Counted from the first letter of the stretch, positions 27,693-37,259 are shown. The stretch: 64,000 nt of DNA from Faecalicatena fissicatena (GCA_001028025.1 LDAQ01000086.1:19608-83607), one strand, 5' to 3'. Notes: a model not told the origin generated them from the letters alone. Made by a program: numbers and translations.

Positions 27693-28288
27693 AACTTCTC
27701 AATCTCCCCGCTTACTCTGCTGCCCCGGCGCCACGCTTCTTCATCCAGAATTACCCGGTATCCGCCGCCATTTTCCGGCTGCCAGTGATAGAATTCCCTG
27801 TTCTGTTCGTCGATGCCGGACAGCACCGCCATAATCGTACCACCGTGTACCACCATGGCCGCCTTTTTTACATTTTCCGTGAGCAGTCTGTCCACATTCT
27901 CGCAAAAACCCTCCACGCAGCGCTTCTTGAACAGCTCATGGTCCTCTCCCTCGGGAAAAGGAAGTGTCCCTCGGGAATCCAGCCATTTCAGATATGCAGG
28001 ATCTGCTTTCAGCTCATCATAGTTTTTTCCTTCAAAAAGGCCAAAATTACATTCCTTCAATTTTTCACAGAGAACGGGTGTCTTACCCGGAAATATATGA
28101 GCTGCTGTCTGTATACATCTTTTCATGGGACTGGCGATTACCTGTTCCACGTCCTGGCAGGAATGCTGCCTTTCCCGGATGATCAATTCCAGCCCCGGTA
28201 TCTCTGCCAGAGGTTCGTCTGTCCTTCCAATATACCTCTTTTCGCCATTTCCCGGGGTCCGGAAATGCCGGATCATTACGATCTCCAT
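27689..28288 (-). CDS. cobC: alpha-ribazole phosphatase (histidine phosphatase superfamily)
   Basis: 199 residues. The phosphohistidine motif reads IRHFRTPGN, so RHF replaces the usual RHG; RYIGRTDEPL, CNFGLFEGKNYDEL and the second catalytic His in VVHGGT are intact. It removes the 5' phosphate from alpha-ribazole phosphate or adenosylcobalamin 5'-phosphate. It overlaps cobS at its start and cbiB at its end. Confidence 0.9.
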   Translation of the reverse strand: MEIVMIRHFRTPGNGEKRYIGRTDEPLAEIPGLELIIRERQHSCQDVEQVIASPMKRCIQTAAHIFPGKTPVLCEKLKECNFGLFEGKNYDELKADPAYLKWLDSRGTLPFPEGEDHELFKKRCVEGFCENVDRLLTENVKKAAMVVHGGTIMAVLSGIDEQNREFYHWQPENGGGYRVILDEEAWRRGSRVSGEIEKL

Positions 28289-29058
28289 ACAATCCCTCCT
28301 GCCAGAACAATCCCGGTCAGCATTGCCAGTTCACAAAGCTGCAGGAAGTATCCTGCCAGGTCTCCGGTAATCCCCCCGAATTGTTTTTTACAAATATGTT
28401 TATAGTATAAAAAGACAAGTACTGCAGCTGCCAGAGCCACCGCCCCCAGCACCGGATTCAGTATCAGCATCACAGTGCCTGACGCGATAAAACACAGGAT
28501 CGTTGTAACACGCACGGTCTTTTTCTGGGCGCCGTCCTGGAAAGTCCTTGCAAGCCCGCTGTTGCGCGCTGCTGTAAATGTCACTATGGAGAACCCGCTC
28601 ATGGAACGTGAAAGCACGTATCCGCATGCGATAACCGGCAGCATCTCTTTTGTTACTTCACTCCATACTGCCACATTCCAGATGAAGTAACAGCACATGC
28701 CGAGAATAGCAAATGCCCCCGAATTGGAGTCTTTCAGAATAGCCAGCTTCTTCTCCCGGTCACCATAGGAGCTGAGCGCATCCATGGTATCCATAAAGCC
28801 GTCCATATGGATTCCCCCGGTCACGAGGACTGGCAGAAGCGTCATGACCGCCGCAAACAGGATTGTGCCCGTCTCAAAGTCCAGAAGCAGGCCGCCCAGG
28901 ATCACCTCCAGGAGACCAAGCACAGCCCCCACCACCGGGAAAAAGCACATGGCGTATTTCATATTTTTTTCATTCCAGTCCACCCGCGGCATGGGGATTT
29001 TAGAATACATAGCAAATGCAATAGCGCAGGATTTCAACAGATACATAAGGTTCCTCAT
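28276..29058 (-). CDS. cobS: adenosylcobinamide-GDP ribazoletransferase (cobalamin synthase)
   Basis: 260 residues, polytopic membrane protein. The catalytic motif GGIHMDGFMDTMDALSS and the C-terminal FGGITGDLAGYF are diagnostic of CobS. It joins AdoCbi-GDP (from CobU) with alpha-ribazole (from CobT and CobC) at the membrane. The start overlaps the cobT stop (ATGA) and the end overlaps cobC. Confidence 0.96.
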   Translation of the reverse strand: MRNLMYLLKSCAIAFAMYSKIPMPRVDWNEKNMKYAMCFFPVVGAVLGLLEVILGGLLLDFETGTILFAAVMTLLPVLVTGGIHMDGFMDTMDALSSYGDREKKLAILKDSNSGAFAILGMCCYFIWNVAVWSEVTKEMLPVIACGYVLSRSMSGFSIVTFTAARNSGLARTFQDGAQKKTVRVTTILCFIASGTVMLILNPVLGAVALAAAVLVFLYYKHICKKQFGGITGDLAGYFLQLCELAMLTGIVLAGGIVWRS

Positions 29059-30137
29059 TTCAGTACTTCGTATTTTTCGATCTTTGTTTCTTCAAATGTG
29101 CTCATCTGCAGGTATACCTGCAGCCCCATCTCCAAAAGTGGAAATACCGCCACGGCGCCGCTTCCCTCACCCAGGCACATGTCACAGGTCAGAAACGGTG
29201 ACACTCCGAGTGCATCCAGGAGCATCTGCCCGGCAGGTTCTTTGGATACGTGGGAGGGCATCATATAATCCAGTGATGCCGGCACAAGCCTTGCCGCACA
29301 CAGAGCCGCAACCGCCGAGATAAAGCCGTCAATGACAACCGGAATATGGTACAGTGCACCACCCAGGTATACGCCGGCAAGTCCGGCAATATCCAGGCCT
29401 CCTACCTTTGCCAGCACATCCAGAGCATCTTCTTTGTCCGGCTGGTGTTTGCGGATGGCTTCTTTGATCACACTGATTTTTCTTTCCAGGCCTTCGCTTG
29501 TCAGTCCGGCGCCTTTCCCGGTCACCTCTTCCACCGGCCGTTCCAGAAGCACTGCCGCCACGGCGCTGCTTGTGGTCGTGTTGCCGATCCCCATTTCTCC
29601 GGTTGCAAGGATATCATACCCCTTCTCCTTCAATTCACCCACTATCTGGATTCCTGTCCGTATGGCCTGCCATGCCTCCTCACTGCTCATAGCCGGCTCC
29701 TGTGCCAGATTCTTTGTACCGTAAGCCACTTTCCTGTCCGCCCTTGTGACAGAAGGCACGTCTGTCGCCATCCCGATATCTACCGGAAACAGGTCTGTCC
29801 CTGCGACTTCACTCATGATTGCAACGCTTGCCGCCTTTTTGGTAAAATTATCCGCCACAATGGCTGTGACTTCCTGTCCTGTCTGTGTAACGCCCTCTGC
29901 CACAACACCATTGTCCGCACACATGATAACCAGACCTCTTTTTTTCAGATCGTACTGGGTGCTTCTTTTCATCCCGGCAATCCGGATCACAGCATCCTCC
30001 AGCTTTCCCAGACTGAACAGAGGCTTTGCAACAGACATCCACCGCTTTCGCGCCGCCTCTGCGCTGGCTTCATCAGCCGGCTCAATCTGCGCTCTCACCA
30101 TTTCCAGTGTCATTTCATCGCTTGTTTTTGCTGTCAT
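29055..30137 (-). CDS. cobT: nicotinate-nucleotide:dimethylbenzimidazole phosphoribosyltransferase
   Basis: 360 residues. It activates the lower ligand base to alpha-ribazole phosphate. Typical segments are KPLFSLGKLEDAV, MCADNGVV, GEMGIGNTTTSSA and LCLGEGSGA-type C-terminus (CDMCLGEGSGA) with the catalytic Glu324. No bluB or bza lower-ligand synthesis gene is in the window, so the base is made elsewhere or taken up. Confidence 0.96.
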   Translation of the reverse strand: MTAKTSDEMTLEMVRAQIEPADEASAEAARKRWMSVAKPLFSLGKLEDAVIRIAGMKRSTQYDLKKRGLVIMCADNGVVAEGVTQTGQEVTAIVADNFTKKAASVAIMSEVAGTDLFPVDIGMATDVPSVTRADRKVAYGTKNLAQEPAMSSEEAWQAIRTGIQIVGELKEKGYDILATGEMGIGNTTTSSAVAAVLLERPVEEVTGKGAGLTSEGLERKISVIKEAIRKHQPDKEDALDVLAKVGGLDIAGLAGVYLGGALYHIPVVIDGFISAVAALCAARLVPASLDYMMPSHVSKEPAGQMLLDALGVSPFLTCDMCLGEGSGAVAVFPLLEMGLQVYLQMSTFEETKIEKYEVLK

Positions 30138-30140
30138 TTC

Positions 30141-31583
30141 TCAACGTCTCCTCTTCTTACATTCTTCTACAAAACGGCCGGCAAATGCCTGATTCGAATA
30201 AAAGTGGATATGGGGAAAGCCTGCAAACAGACTGCCTTCCATATGAATGCATTCCCACTTTCTTTTTTTGTCGGTTTTAACAGCAAGGCAGTCTTTTCCA
30301 TTGTCGGTGCTGTCCCAATAGTGAAACTCATGTCCCTTTATCTTTTCTCCTCTTTCCAGGTAAACGCCGTCTTTCATGGCCTCCAGTTCAATGTATCCAA
30401 ACCGTACCAGGCGATCCCCCCGAAAAGCTTTTCCAGAAATCACACCTGCCATCTTACGGGTATTCCCCTTGTCATCCTCCATCTCTTCATGCAGATACAT
30501 AAAACCGCCGCACTCTGCAAGGCATGGCAGACCGCCTGCAAGTGCATTCTTCACGGAACCTCGCATGAGGGCATTGTTTTCCAGCAGTTCTGTATAAAGT
30601 TCCGGATAGCCCCCGCCCAGGATCAGGCCCTGGATGTCATCCGGAAGAGCGCTGTCTCTCAGGGGACTGAACTCAACCAGTTCACAGCCCGCCTTTTCCA
30701 GAAATTCCAGGTTGTCCTTATAGTAAAAGCAGAAGGCCTCATCTCTGGCAACCGCAATTTTTACAGGAAGTTCTTCTATTACCGGTTCTTTTTCTTCTGT
30801 TTTCTTCCCCCGGACAGCTTTTTCGCCCGATGGTTGAAAGGCCGTCTTATCGCTGTACCATACCTCCGGCATCCCGCCCGAAAACTGTGCAGCGATCCTA
30901 AGCAGCCTGTCCAGTTCCACGGTCTCAGACAGAATTCTGCCCGCCTCGTCCAGACGTTCTCTGATCTCCCCGATCTCCTTTGGGGTCACCAGGCCCAAAT
31001 GCCTGCTCTCCAGACCGAACACGGGATTCTCGGGTACATAACCAATCACGGGAATCGGATATCCTGCCTGTGCCAGTCCTGTTTCAATCATCTGTTTCAT
31101 CTTGGGATAAAGCATCCCTGATACACGGTTCAACAGGATGCCGCTGATATTACTGTCCTTCCGAAATCCCAGAATTCCCAGAATAACAGGAAGAACGGAG
31201 AGTGCCATACCTTTGCAGGAAACAACGAGAATCACCGGTGCTTTCAGGGTCCGGGCCACATCATAGGAACTGCCCTTTTCACTGTCCAGCGCCATCCCGT
31301 CATAATATCCCATAACCCCTTCTATGACAGTAATCCCGGCCTGTTCTGCGTGTTCATGGAACAGTGAGCGCATAACCTGCGGCTCACAGAAAAATAGATC
31401 CAGATTCTCGGACTCAATCCCCAGAACCTCCCTGTGGAACATGGGGTCGATATAATCCGGACCGCATTTACATGCGGCCACTTTCATCCCTTTTTGTTTT
31501 AGGGCTGACATAAGTCCGCAGGAAATCACGGTCTTACCGCTTCCGCTTGACGCGGCGGCTATCATAAAACTTGGAATCTGCAT
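30141..31583 (-). CDS. cbiA: cobyrinate a,c-diamide synthase
   Basis: 480 residues. The N-terminal ATPase domain has the P-loop AAASSGSGKTVISCGLM and the CGPDYIDPMFH segment. The C-terminal glutaminase domain has LILGGGYPELY and the nucleophile Cys in LAECGGFMYL. It amidates the a and c carboxylates of cobyrinate. It ends three bases before cobT. A loop around residues 262-277 is rich in Lys/Glu. Confidence 0.95.
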   Translation of the reverse strand: MQIPSFMIAAASSGSGKTVISCGLMSALKQKGMKVAACKCGPDYIDPMFHREVLGIESENLDLFFCEPQVMRSLFHEHAEQAGITVIEGVMGYYDGMALDSEKGSSYDVARTLKAPVILVVSCKGMALSVLPVILGILGFRKDSNISGILLNRVSGMLYPKMKQMIETGLAQAGYPIPVIGYVPENPVFGLESRHLGLVTPKEIGEIRERLDEAGRILSETVELDRLLRIAAQFSGGMPEVWYSDKTAFQPSGEKAVRGKKTEEKEPVIEELPVKIAVARDEAFCFYYKDNLEFLEKAGCELVEFSPLRDSALPDDIQGLILGGGYPELYTELLENNALMRGSVKNALAGGLPCLAECGGFMYLHEEMEDDKGNTRKMAGVISGKAFRGDRLVRFGYIELEAMKDGVYLERGEKIKGHEFHYWDSTDNGKDCLAVKTDKKRKWECIHMEGSLFAGFPHIHFYSNQAFAGRFVEECKKRRR

Positions 31584-31600
31584 AGCTGCTCTTCTCCTTT

Positions 31601-32836
31601 TTACTCTGCCTCATTCTGTCTGTACTGCTGTTTTCCGGCAGAAATAATATATACAGGATTCTGTCCTGTCATCATATGGTAAGCTCCCAGTTTTCTGGAT
31701 TTGGCGGCGGTCAGCTGCAGGATCTCCGCATCAGGAAGGAGTCCCTCCTCAAGCGCTTCCATTGCTTCCTTTACTGTCTCCAGGGAAATGGCATTCAGTA
31801 CAATCCGGACATCCGGGTTCTTCTCCAGCACCAGTCTCAGAATGTCTTTCAGATTCCCGGAACTGCCTCCGATAAATACGTGGGTCGGCGGCTCCAGTTT
31901 CTCCAATGCCTCCGGTGCCGTTCCCTCCACAATCTGTACCTGGTCACAACAGAACTTCCTCTGATTCTGGCCGATGAGTTTCGCGCCTTCCGGATTCTTT
32001 TCAATCGCGTACACCTGGATGCTTCCCGACTGGCAGGCTGCTTCTATGCTGACAGAACCAGTTCCCGCCCCTACATCGTAGAGCACGGCATCCTCTGTCA
32101 GCGCAAGTTTTGCCAGGCTGACTGCACGAACCTCTGATTTTGTCATGGGTACTTTACCGCGGATATATTCTTCATCTTCGATATGCCGGCAGACCCGCTT
32201 ATCCGGTCCCGGGTTCAGTACATAAGCAGCGGCAAGCCCCTCAAGGTCCTCCGGTGCCAGCTCTTTTCCCTTTTTATGAAGGATCTCCTCCTCTTCGTAG
32301 GAGAGATGTCTTCCTATGTAAAACTCTGTCTCATCCAGTCCGTAACGGTGTATCTTTTCGCAGATCTCCCGGGCGCATTCGCCTCCGCCGAACAGCAAAA
32401 AGGTCTTCTCGTGTTTTGCAATGGCATGGATGAAATTCTGTCTTCTCCCGTGTATGCTCACAAGAGCCGCATCTTCCCAGGAGATGCCAAGTTTTGCAGC
32501 AAGGTACACCGCGGAAGAAATCCCGGGTATCGTATAAACCTGGTAATCTGAAAGCTCCTCTTCCAGCTTTTTGGCGCCGCTGTAGAATCCGGGATCTCCG
32601 GAAAGGGCTACCGCAAGCCTTTTATATTCCCCATGAGCTTTTAGAAAATCATGGATTTCCTGTGGTTTGTAGGAGTTGAAAACGGGCTTTCCAAAAGGCT
32701 CCAGCGCACCTGTCATCCGCTGTGCGCCGATGATACAGTCACATTCCCTGAAAACCTGTTCCGCCTGCACCGTAAGGGAGCTTCTGTTTCCCATCCCTAT
32801 TCCGGTCAGATAAACAATTTGCTTTTCTCTACACAT
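31601..32836 (-). CDS. cbiET: precorrin-6Y C5,15-methyltransferase (decarboxylating), CbiE-CbiT fusion
   Basis: 411 residues. The N-terminal half is a CbiE-type SAM methyltransferase (LTGIGMGNRSSLTVQA, LSGDPGFYSGAK); the C-terminal half is the CbiT domain (MTKSEVRAVSLAKL, LYDVGAGTGSVSIEAA, FIGGSSGN). It methylates C5 and C15 and decarboxylates ring C. It overlaps the end of cbiH by eight bases. Confidence 0.95.
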   Translation of the reverse strand: MCREKQIVYLTGIGMGNRSSLTVQAEQVFRECDCIIGAQRMTGALEPFGKPVFNSYKPQEIHDFLKAHGEYKRLAVALSGDPGFYSGAKKLEEELSDYQVYTIPGISSAVYLAAKLGISWEDAALVSIHGRRQNFIHAIAKHEKTFLLFGGGECAREICEKIHRYGLDETEFYIGRHLSYEEEEILHKKGKELAPEDLEGLAAAYVLNPGPDKRVCRHIEDEEYIRGKVPMTKSEVRAVSLAKLALTEDAVLYDVGAGTGSVSIEAACQSGSIQVYAIEKNPEGAKLIGQNQRKFCCDQVQIVEGTAPEALEKLEPPTHVFIGGSSGNLKDILRLVLEKNPDVRIVLNAISLETVKEAMEALEEGLLPDAEILQLTAAKSRKLGAYHMMTGQNPVYIISAGKQQYRQNEAE

Positions 32837-33560
32837 TCCGATATCCTCTGGGAGTCACCATCTTGCCATTCAGTTCTTTCGTCTGCTCATTTCCAATAAA
32901 TACAGTGGTAAACATGTCTACCTCTGTATCCCTCAGTTCTCCAAGGGTCAGTATCCTGCAGGCTTCCTCTTCCCTGCCAATATTACGCACGGTACCGCAG
33001 ACCGTGTCCGGACTTTTATACTCCATCATGTAATCACATGCTTTCTGCAGATAGTCCTTCCGTTTTCGGCTGGACGGGTTATACAGACAGATTACAAAGT
33101 CCGCCATGGCAGCCGCCTTTAGCCTTTTCTCAATTTTCTCCCATGGTGTCAGGAGATCACTGAGGCTGATCACTGCAAAGTCGTGCATCAAAGGCGCTCC
33201 CAATACGGCAGCTCCTCCATTTGCCGCAGTAATCCCGGGCACAATCTCGATCACCACGTCAGGATACTCTGCGCCCGTCTCATACATCAGCCCGGCCATG
33301 CCGTAGATTCCGGCGTCTCCACTGCACACCATCGCTACGTCTTTGCCGCCCGCCGCTTCTTCCAGCGCCATCTGGCAGCGTTTTACTTCCTGGGTCATGG
33401 GAGTTGTCAGATACGTTTTCTCCGGGTATTCCTTCTTAACCAGATCCACATATACCGTGTAACCCACGATGACCTGACATGTATCCAGCGCCGCCTTTGC
33501 TTCCAGTGTCATCTGCAGGTCCGCCCCGGGCCCCAGCCCCACAACATATACTTTACTCAT
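32829..33560 (-). CDS. cbiH: precorrin-3B / cobalt-factor III C17-methyltransferase
   Basis: 243 residues from ATG 33560, with GAGAGGGG eight bases upstream. Motifs are VVGLGPGADLQMT, CSGDAGIYGMAGLMYE, VPGITAANGGAAVLGAP and LYNPSSRKRKDYL. It is the ring-contraction enzyme of the anaerobic pathway. It is a stand-alone CbiH with no CbiG part fused on. It overlaps the end of cbiF by eight bases. Confidence 0.95.
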   Translation of the reverse strand: MSKVYVVGLGPGADLQMTLEAKAALDTCQVIVGYTVYVDLVKKEYPEKTYLTTPMTQEVKRCQMALEEAAGGKDVAMVCSGDAGIYGMAGLMYETGAEYPDVVIEIVPGITAANGGAAVLGAPLMHDFAVISLSDLLTPWEKIEKRLKAAAMADFVICLYNPSSRKRKDYLQKACDYMMEYKSPDTVCGTVRNIGREEEACRILTLGELRDTEVDMFTTVFIGNEQTKELNGKMVTPRGYRNV

Positions 33561-34326
33561 TTGTATTCCCCTCTCTGCTTGCTTTTCGGAACTCCGTAGT
33601 AAAAGCCGGATTATACAGCTCAGAACGGTCATAGCCACTGTCCAGCACATCCCCGACTACAATCAGCGCCGTCTTTGTAATACCCTCCCCCTCAGCGGTC
33701 TTCGCCAGGGTTTCCACCGTACAGCGGCAGACCTTCTGCTCCGGCCACGTAGCCTTATATACAATCGCTGCCGGTGTATCCTTCTCATATCCGCCTGCTA
33801 TCAGTTCTTTTTCCAGCTCCGCAAGCATCCCCGTGCTCAGGAATATAACCATGGTAGCATGATGTGAGGCAAAACTCCGGATGGACTCTCTCTCCGGCAC
33901 CGGTGTTCTGCCCGCCATTCTTGTTATTACCACGGACTGTGAGATGCCGGGAAGCGTATACTCGGCCTCAAGTGCAGCCGCCGCCCCGCAGAATGAACTG
34001 ACTCCCGGACATACCTCATAGTCAATGTCTTCTTTTTTTAATGCATCCATTTGTTCTTTAATCGCGCCATACAAACACGGATCTCCGGTATGGAGTCGTA
34101 CGACTTTCTTCTGGCTTCGCTCTCCCCGGATCATCACATCCAGCACTTCCTCCAGTGTCATCAGCGCGCTGTTATATACTTCACAGCCTTCTTTCTTCAC
34201 ATCCAGCAATGCAGGATTCACAAGAGATCCCGCATATACAATGATGTCAGCTTCCTCCAGAAACTTCTGTCCGCGCACGGTAATCAGATCTGCCGCCCCG
34301 GCTCCTGCCCCAACAAATGCAATCAT
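33553..34326 (-). CDS. cbiF: precorrin-4 / cobalt-precorrin-4 C11-methyltransferase
   Basis: 257 residues, canonical CbiF/CobM: FVGAGAGAADLITVRG, YAGSLVNPALL, RLHTGDPCLYGAIKEQ and PGVSSFCGAAAAL. The start directly abuts the cbiL stop. The C-terminus after about residue 245 is short and charged. Confidence 0.95.
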   Translation of the reverse strand: MIAFVGAGAGAADLITVRGQKFLEEADIIVYAGSLVNPALLDVKKEGCEVYNSALMTLEEVLDVMIRGERSQKKVVRLHTGDPCLYGAIKEQMDALKKEDIDYEVCPGVSSFCGAAAALEAEYTLPGISQSVVITRMAGRTPVPERESIRSFASHHATMVIFLSTGMLAELEKELIAGGYEKDTPAAIVYKATWPEQKVCRCTVETLAKTAEGEGITKTALIVVGDVLDSGYDRSELYNPAFTTEFRKASREGNTNE

Positions 34327-35076
34327 TTACTTTTCCTCCTTTAATATCATAAGTGAATAATAGCTCGCCTCATCCGGAATGTCCTCCACCTGACGGTAAA
34401 TCTTTTCTCCCGGCATCCCGCAGTTTTCAACCATCTGGACTTGAAGCTTTTTCTCTTTCACTGCCTGTTTCACATAAGGCATCTTCTTCCCGGCCTTCAT
34501 AAGAACCTTCGTTCCCGGCATCTCCAGGCTTTCTTCAATTCCATAGGATGCCGGTATAATATGTAATTCATCCCGGTTTTCAACGAGGCCTGTATCCATT
34601 CTCGCCGCTGCCGCGCAGAAAGAAGTGATTCCGGGCACCAGACCGGTCCGGCATCCCCGTTCTTTCAAACGTTTGTGAACATAAAGGCAGGTGGAATATA
34701 CGCTGGGATCTCCCAGGGTAATAAATGCCACATTTTTGCCCTGGCGCAGGACTTCCTCTGTTTTGTCCGCGCATTTGTCATGAATCTCTTTCAGCTGTGA
34801 TTTTTCCTTCATCATAGGCATGGGAAGGAATAATTTTGCTTTTTGTGCGATCTCCGGAACCATGGGAAGTGCTATCTGATAAGCAACGCATTTTTCCAGA
34901 TATGAGGGCATTGTGCAGACGGCATCTGCCTCCTCATATACCGCTTCCTTCAGTTCGGGACTGGACACTGCAATCGCCAGCACCTCACACTCTTTGATTG
35001 TGCTCACTGCCTTATATGTCATCAGTTCCGGTTCCCCCGGCCCCACACCTACTGCATAAAATATTCCCTCGTTCAT
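34327..35076 (-). CDS. cbiL: precorrin-2 / cobalt-factor II C20-methyltransferase
   Basis: 249 residues from ATG 35076, which overlaps the cbiD stop (ATGA) and has GGGAGAAGG upstream; the open frame extends further into cbiD, but those residues do not resemble CbiL. Motifs are FYAVGVGPGEPELMT, TLGDPSVYSTCLYVHKRL and PGITSFCAAAARM. Confidence 0.95.
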   Translation of the reverse strand: MNEGIFYAVGVGPGEPELMTYKAVSTIKECEVLAIAVSSPELKEAVYEEADAVCTMPSYLEKCVAYQIALPMVPEIAQKAKLFLPMPMMKEKSQLKEIHDKCADKTEEVLRQGKNVAFITLGDPSVYSTCLYVHKRLKERGCRTGLVPGITSFCAAAARMDTGLVENRDELHIIPASYGIEESLEMPGTKVLMKAGKKMPYVKQAVKEKKLQVQMVENCGMPGEKIYRQVEDIPDEASYYSLMILKEEK

Positions 35077-36239
35077 ACCTTCTCCCTTCTGATCTGTTCC
35101 AGTAATTCTGGTGTTTCTTTTGTTTTCCCGAGAATTCCATCCTCTTTGGAAAATACAACCGCCCCGATTTTCAGGGTATCTCCTGCGCGCTGCTTCAGAT
35201 GATATTCGATCCGCTGTATCACAGTCTCCATCACAGGGCTCAGAAGCTTTCTTTCTTTTAGAAAATCCAGAGCCTCTGTTGTAGTGATGCATCCCATAAT
35301 TTTCTTTACATCCGCGGCAGAGGCGCCTGCCATTGCCGCATGGGATGCAAGCACTTCCATCCGGCAGTCCGCCTGGCGGGAATGGGTATTCATGACCCCC
35401 GCCGCCAGTTTGATCAGTTTGCCCACATGACCAATCAGCAGAATGCCTTTCATTCCCAGGCTGACCGCGTCATCAATTGTCTCCCCGATATAGTTGCTGC
35501 ACTTTACAGCCAGGCTGCCGTCGTATTTTAAGGTCTCTGTCAGAAAATCGCTCCCATAGTTGCCGGGTACCACATAGCACCAGTCGTGTCCGTTTTCCTT
35601 CAGTACCTTCATTTCCAGATGAATGGTATCCGTAAGTGCTTTTTCGCTCATCGGCTCTACAATACCGCTTGTACCGAGTACGGAGATACCGCCTTCGATT
35701 CCCAGCCTGGGATTGAAGGTCCTGGAGGCCAGTTTTCTGCCCTCTGGAATGGAAATCAGTATCTCCAGCCCCCCGCTGTACCCGAACTGTTCCCGCTGCT
35801 CCTCAACCGCCTCCAGAATCATCTTCCTGGGGACCCGGTTGATTGCGGCCTCGCCGATCTCCTGCTGGAGTCCTTTTTTCGTAACTCTGCCGACTCCCTC
35901 TCCTCCATCCAGAACAAGGGAGCTGCCCTCCGTTTTTCTGACCTCGGCAAAGACATAGATTCCATCCGTAATATCCGGATCGTCCCCGCTGTCCTTCTGA
36001 ACGGCACAGCAGATCCGTTCCGGACCTTTTTCTATCTGCTCGATATCCAGATACAGTGTAATGCCTTTCGGCGTCAGCAGGGATACCTGCGTAACCACCT
36101 GATCGGAAAGAAGCATATATGCGGCGGCCTTTGCTGCTGCCGCTGCACAGCTGCCGGTAGTATATCCCGAGCGCAGCTGTTTTTGATTCTTCCATACGGT
36201 TCCGCCCTGTGCCCTGTTCTTCTCCAGCTGTTTTTCCAT
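35073..36239 (-). CDS. cbiD: cobalt-precorrin-5B (C1)-methyltransferase
   Basis: 388 residues from ATG 36239, with AAAGGAGAGAGGG upstream. The signature is LRSGYTTGSCAAAAAKAAA; further typical parts are GEGVGRVTKKGL, YVVPGNYGSDFL and LLIGHVGKLIKLAAGVMNTH. The previous gene, cbiK, is separated from it by a MITE-like insertion (36287-36419). The roughly 30 residues before the signature are charged and not conserved in CbiD. Confidence 0.95.
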   Translation of the reverse strand: MEKQLEKNRAQGGTVWKNQKQLRSGYTTGSCAAAAAKAAAYMLLSDQVVTQVSLLTPKGITLYLDIEQIEKGPERICCAVQKDSGDDPDITDGIYVFAEVRKTEGSSLVLDGGEGVGRVTKKGLQQEIGEAAINRVPRKMILEAVEEQREQFGYSGGLEILISIPEGRKLASRTFNPRLGIEGGISVLGTSGIVEPMSEKALTDTIHLEMKVLKENGHDWCYVVPGNYGSDFLTETLKYDGSLAVKCSNYIGETIDDAVSLGMKGILLIGHVGKLIKLAAGVMNTHSRQADCRMEVLASHAAMAGASAADVKKIMGCITTTEALDFLKERKLLSPVMETVIQRIEYHLKQRAGDTLKIGAVVFSKEDGILGKTKETPELLEQIRREKV

Positions 36240-36278
36240 GCCCTCTCTCCTTTCCCTGCATCTGCTTATAACTGTATC

Positions 36279-36427
36279 AGGCAGTTGTAACAGTTCAGAC
36301 AAGTCTGAACTGTTACGCATCCAGCCAATAAAATCGCTTTGCGATGGGCTGGATGCCTGCGGCCATCACGTTTTCGTACGGTCTGCGCAGTAAATGCGCA
36401 GACCTGTCTGAACTGTTACAGGCAGTT
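36279..36427. mobile_element. 133-bp MITE-like element with 8-bp target duplication between cbiK and cbiD
   Basis: The element spans 36287-36419. The ends GTAACAGTTCAGAC (36287-36300) and GTCTGAACTGTTAC (36406-36419) are perfect inverted repeats, extending to about 21 bp with one mismatch. It is flanked by a perfect 8-bp direct repeat AGGCAGTT (36279-36286 and 36420-36427). Inside are a nested hairpin (GCATCCAGCC/GGCTGGATGC around ATCGC-TTT-GCGAT) and a 10-bp hairpin GGTCTGCGCA/TGCGCAGACC (36380-36404). An extra copy of the end sequence follows the left end (36303-36316). It has no coding capacity, so mobilisation would need a transposase from elsewhere. The right target copy overlaps the cbiK stop codon. 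Confidence 0.85.
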
Positions 36428-37208
36428 ACATAGCCGCTTCGATATGTTCTATAAAAATATTACGGATTCCTTTCATCTCGCCCAGCCCCCGGACCAGCGC
36501 CTTCACTTCGTAGCCGGCAACTTCCAGATCCGCTTTCCAGGAATCGTCTTCCCCCGCCATATCATTTTTTGCATGGTCACCGGCCACCACCATAAACGGC
36601 ATCAGCGTTACCTTTCGGATCCCGGAGATCTCCAGCTTTGTCATGACATTTCTCAGGTCAGGGAAGCCCTCTACTGTACCTACAAGCACCTGATTGTAAC
36701 CCAGGGAGTGGAAGGTATATTCCAGAGTCGGATAGGCTGAATTTGCATGGTGGTCTGTGCCGTGTCCCATCAGGACCAGAGCCTCACCCTCCTCCAGAGT
36801 AACTTCCGCCATAATCGCGTGAATGGATTTTTTATAATCATCTACGCTTGTGAGCAGCGGATTCCCTACGCGTATCCTGCGGAATCTGTCCGTGTACTCC
36901 ATCAGGTCTCGGAGCATCCGGTCATTCTCTATCCCATTGATTATATGGGTGGGCTGTACAACCACCTGCTCAATGCCGTCCTCCGCCATCTGTTCCATGG
37001 CCTCTTTTACATTAGCCACAAATATATTTTCCTTTTTCTGCAGCTTATTCTTAATCATCTTGCTGGTAAATGCACGGTAGATTCTGTATTCCGGGAATGA
37101 CTCCCCGATCTGATTCTCAATTGCCGTTATGTTTTTCTCCAGAGTATCCAGATAACTGGTACCAAAGCTGACGACCAGAATTGCCTTTTTTCCTGTCTTA
37201 TTCTCCAT
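36426..37208 (-). CDS. cbiK: sirohydrochlorin cobaltochelatase (anaerobic)
   Basis: 260 residues, no signal peptide, so the cytosolic form. It inserts Co2+ into sirohydrochlorin. The N-terminal AILVVSFGTSYLDTLEKNI is typical of CbiK. The metal-site histidines are His149 in LMGHGTDHH and His212 in VVAGDHAKNDMAG. GGAAGGAG precedes the ATG. The TAA stop touches the target duplication of the MITE-like element that follows. Presence of CbiK rather than CobNST shows early cobalt insertion. Confidence 0.95.
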   Translation of the reverse strand: MENKTGKKAILVVSFGTSYLDTLEKNITAIENQIGESFPEYRIYRAFTSKMIKNKLQKKENIFVANVKEAMEQMAEDGIEQVVVQPTHIINGIENDRMLRDLMEYTDRFRRIRVGNPLLTSVDDYKKSIHAIMAEVTLEEGEALVLMGHGTDHHANSAYPTLEYTFHSLGYNQVLVGTVEGFPDLRNVMTKLEISGIRKVTLMPFMVVAGDHAKNDMAGEDDSWKADLEVAGYEVKALVRGLGEMKGIRNIFIEHIEAAM

Positions 37209-37259
37209 CTTCTGTTGTGTCTCCTTCCTGTGATCTGCTGCTATCGGGTATCTCCGCCA

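Noticed and set aside
29346..31121. 591-codon open frame antisense to cobT and cbiA
   Set aside because: It crosses two well-supported genes on the opposite strand and its Cys/His-rich product is typical of a reverse-complement artefact.
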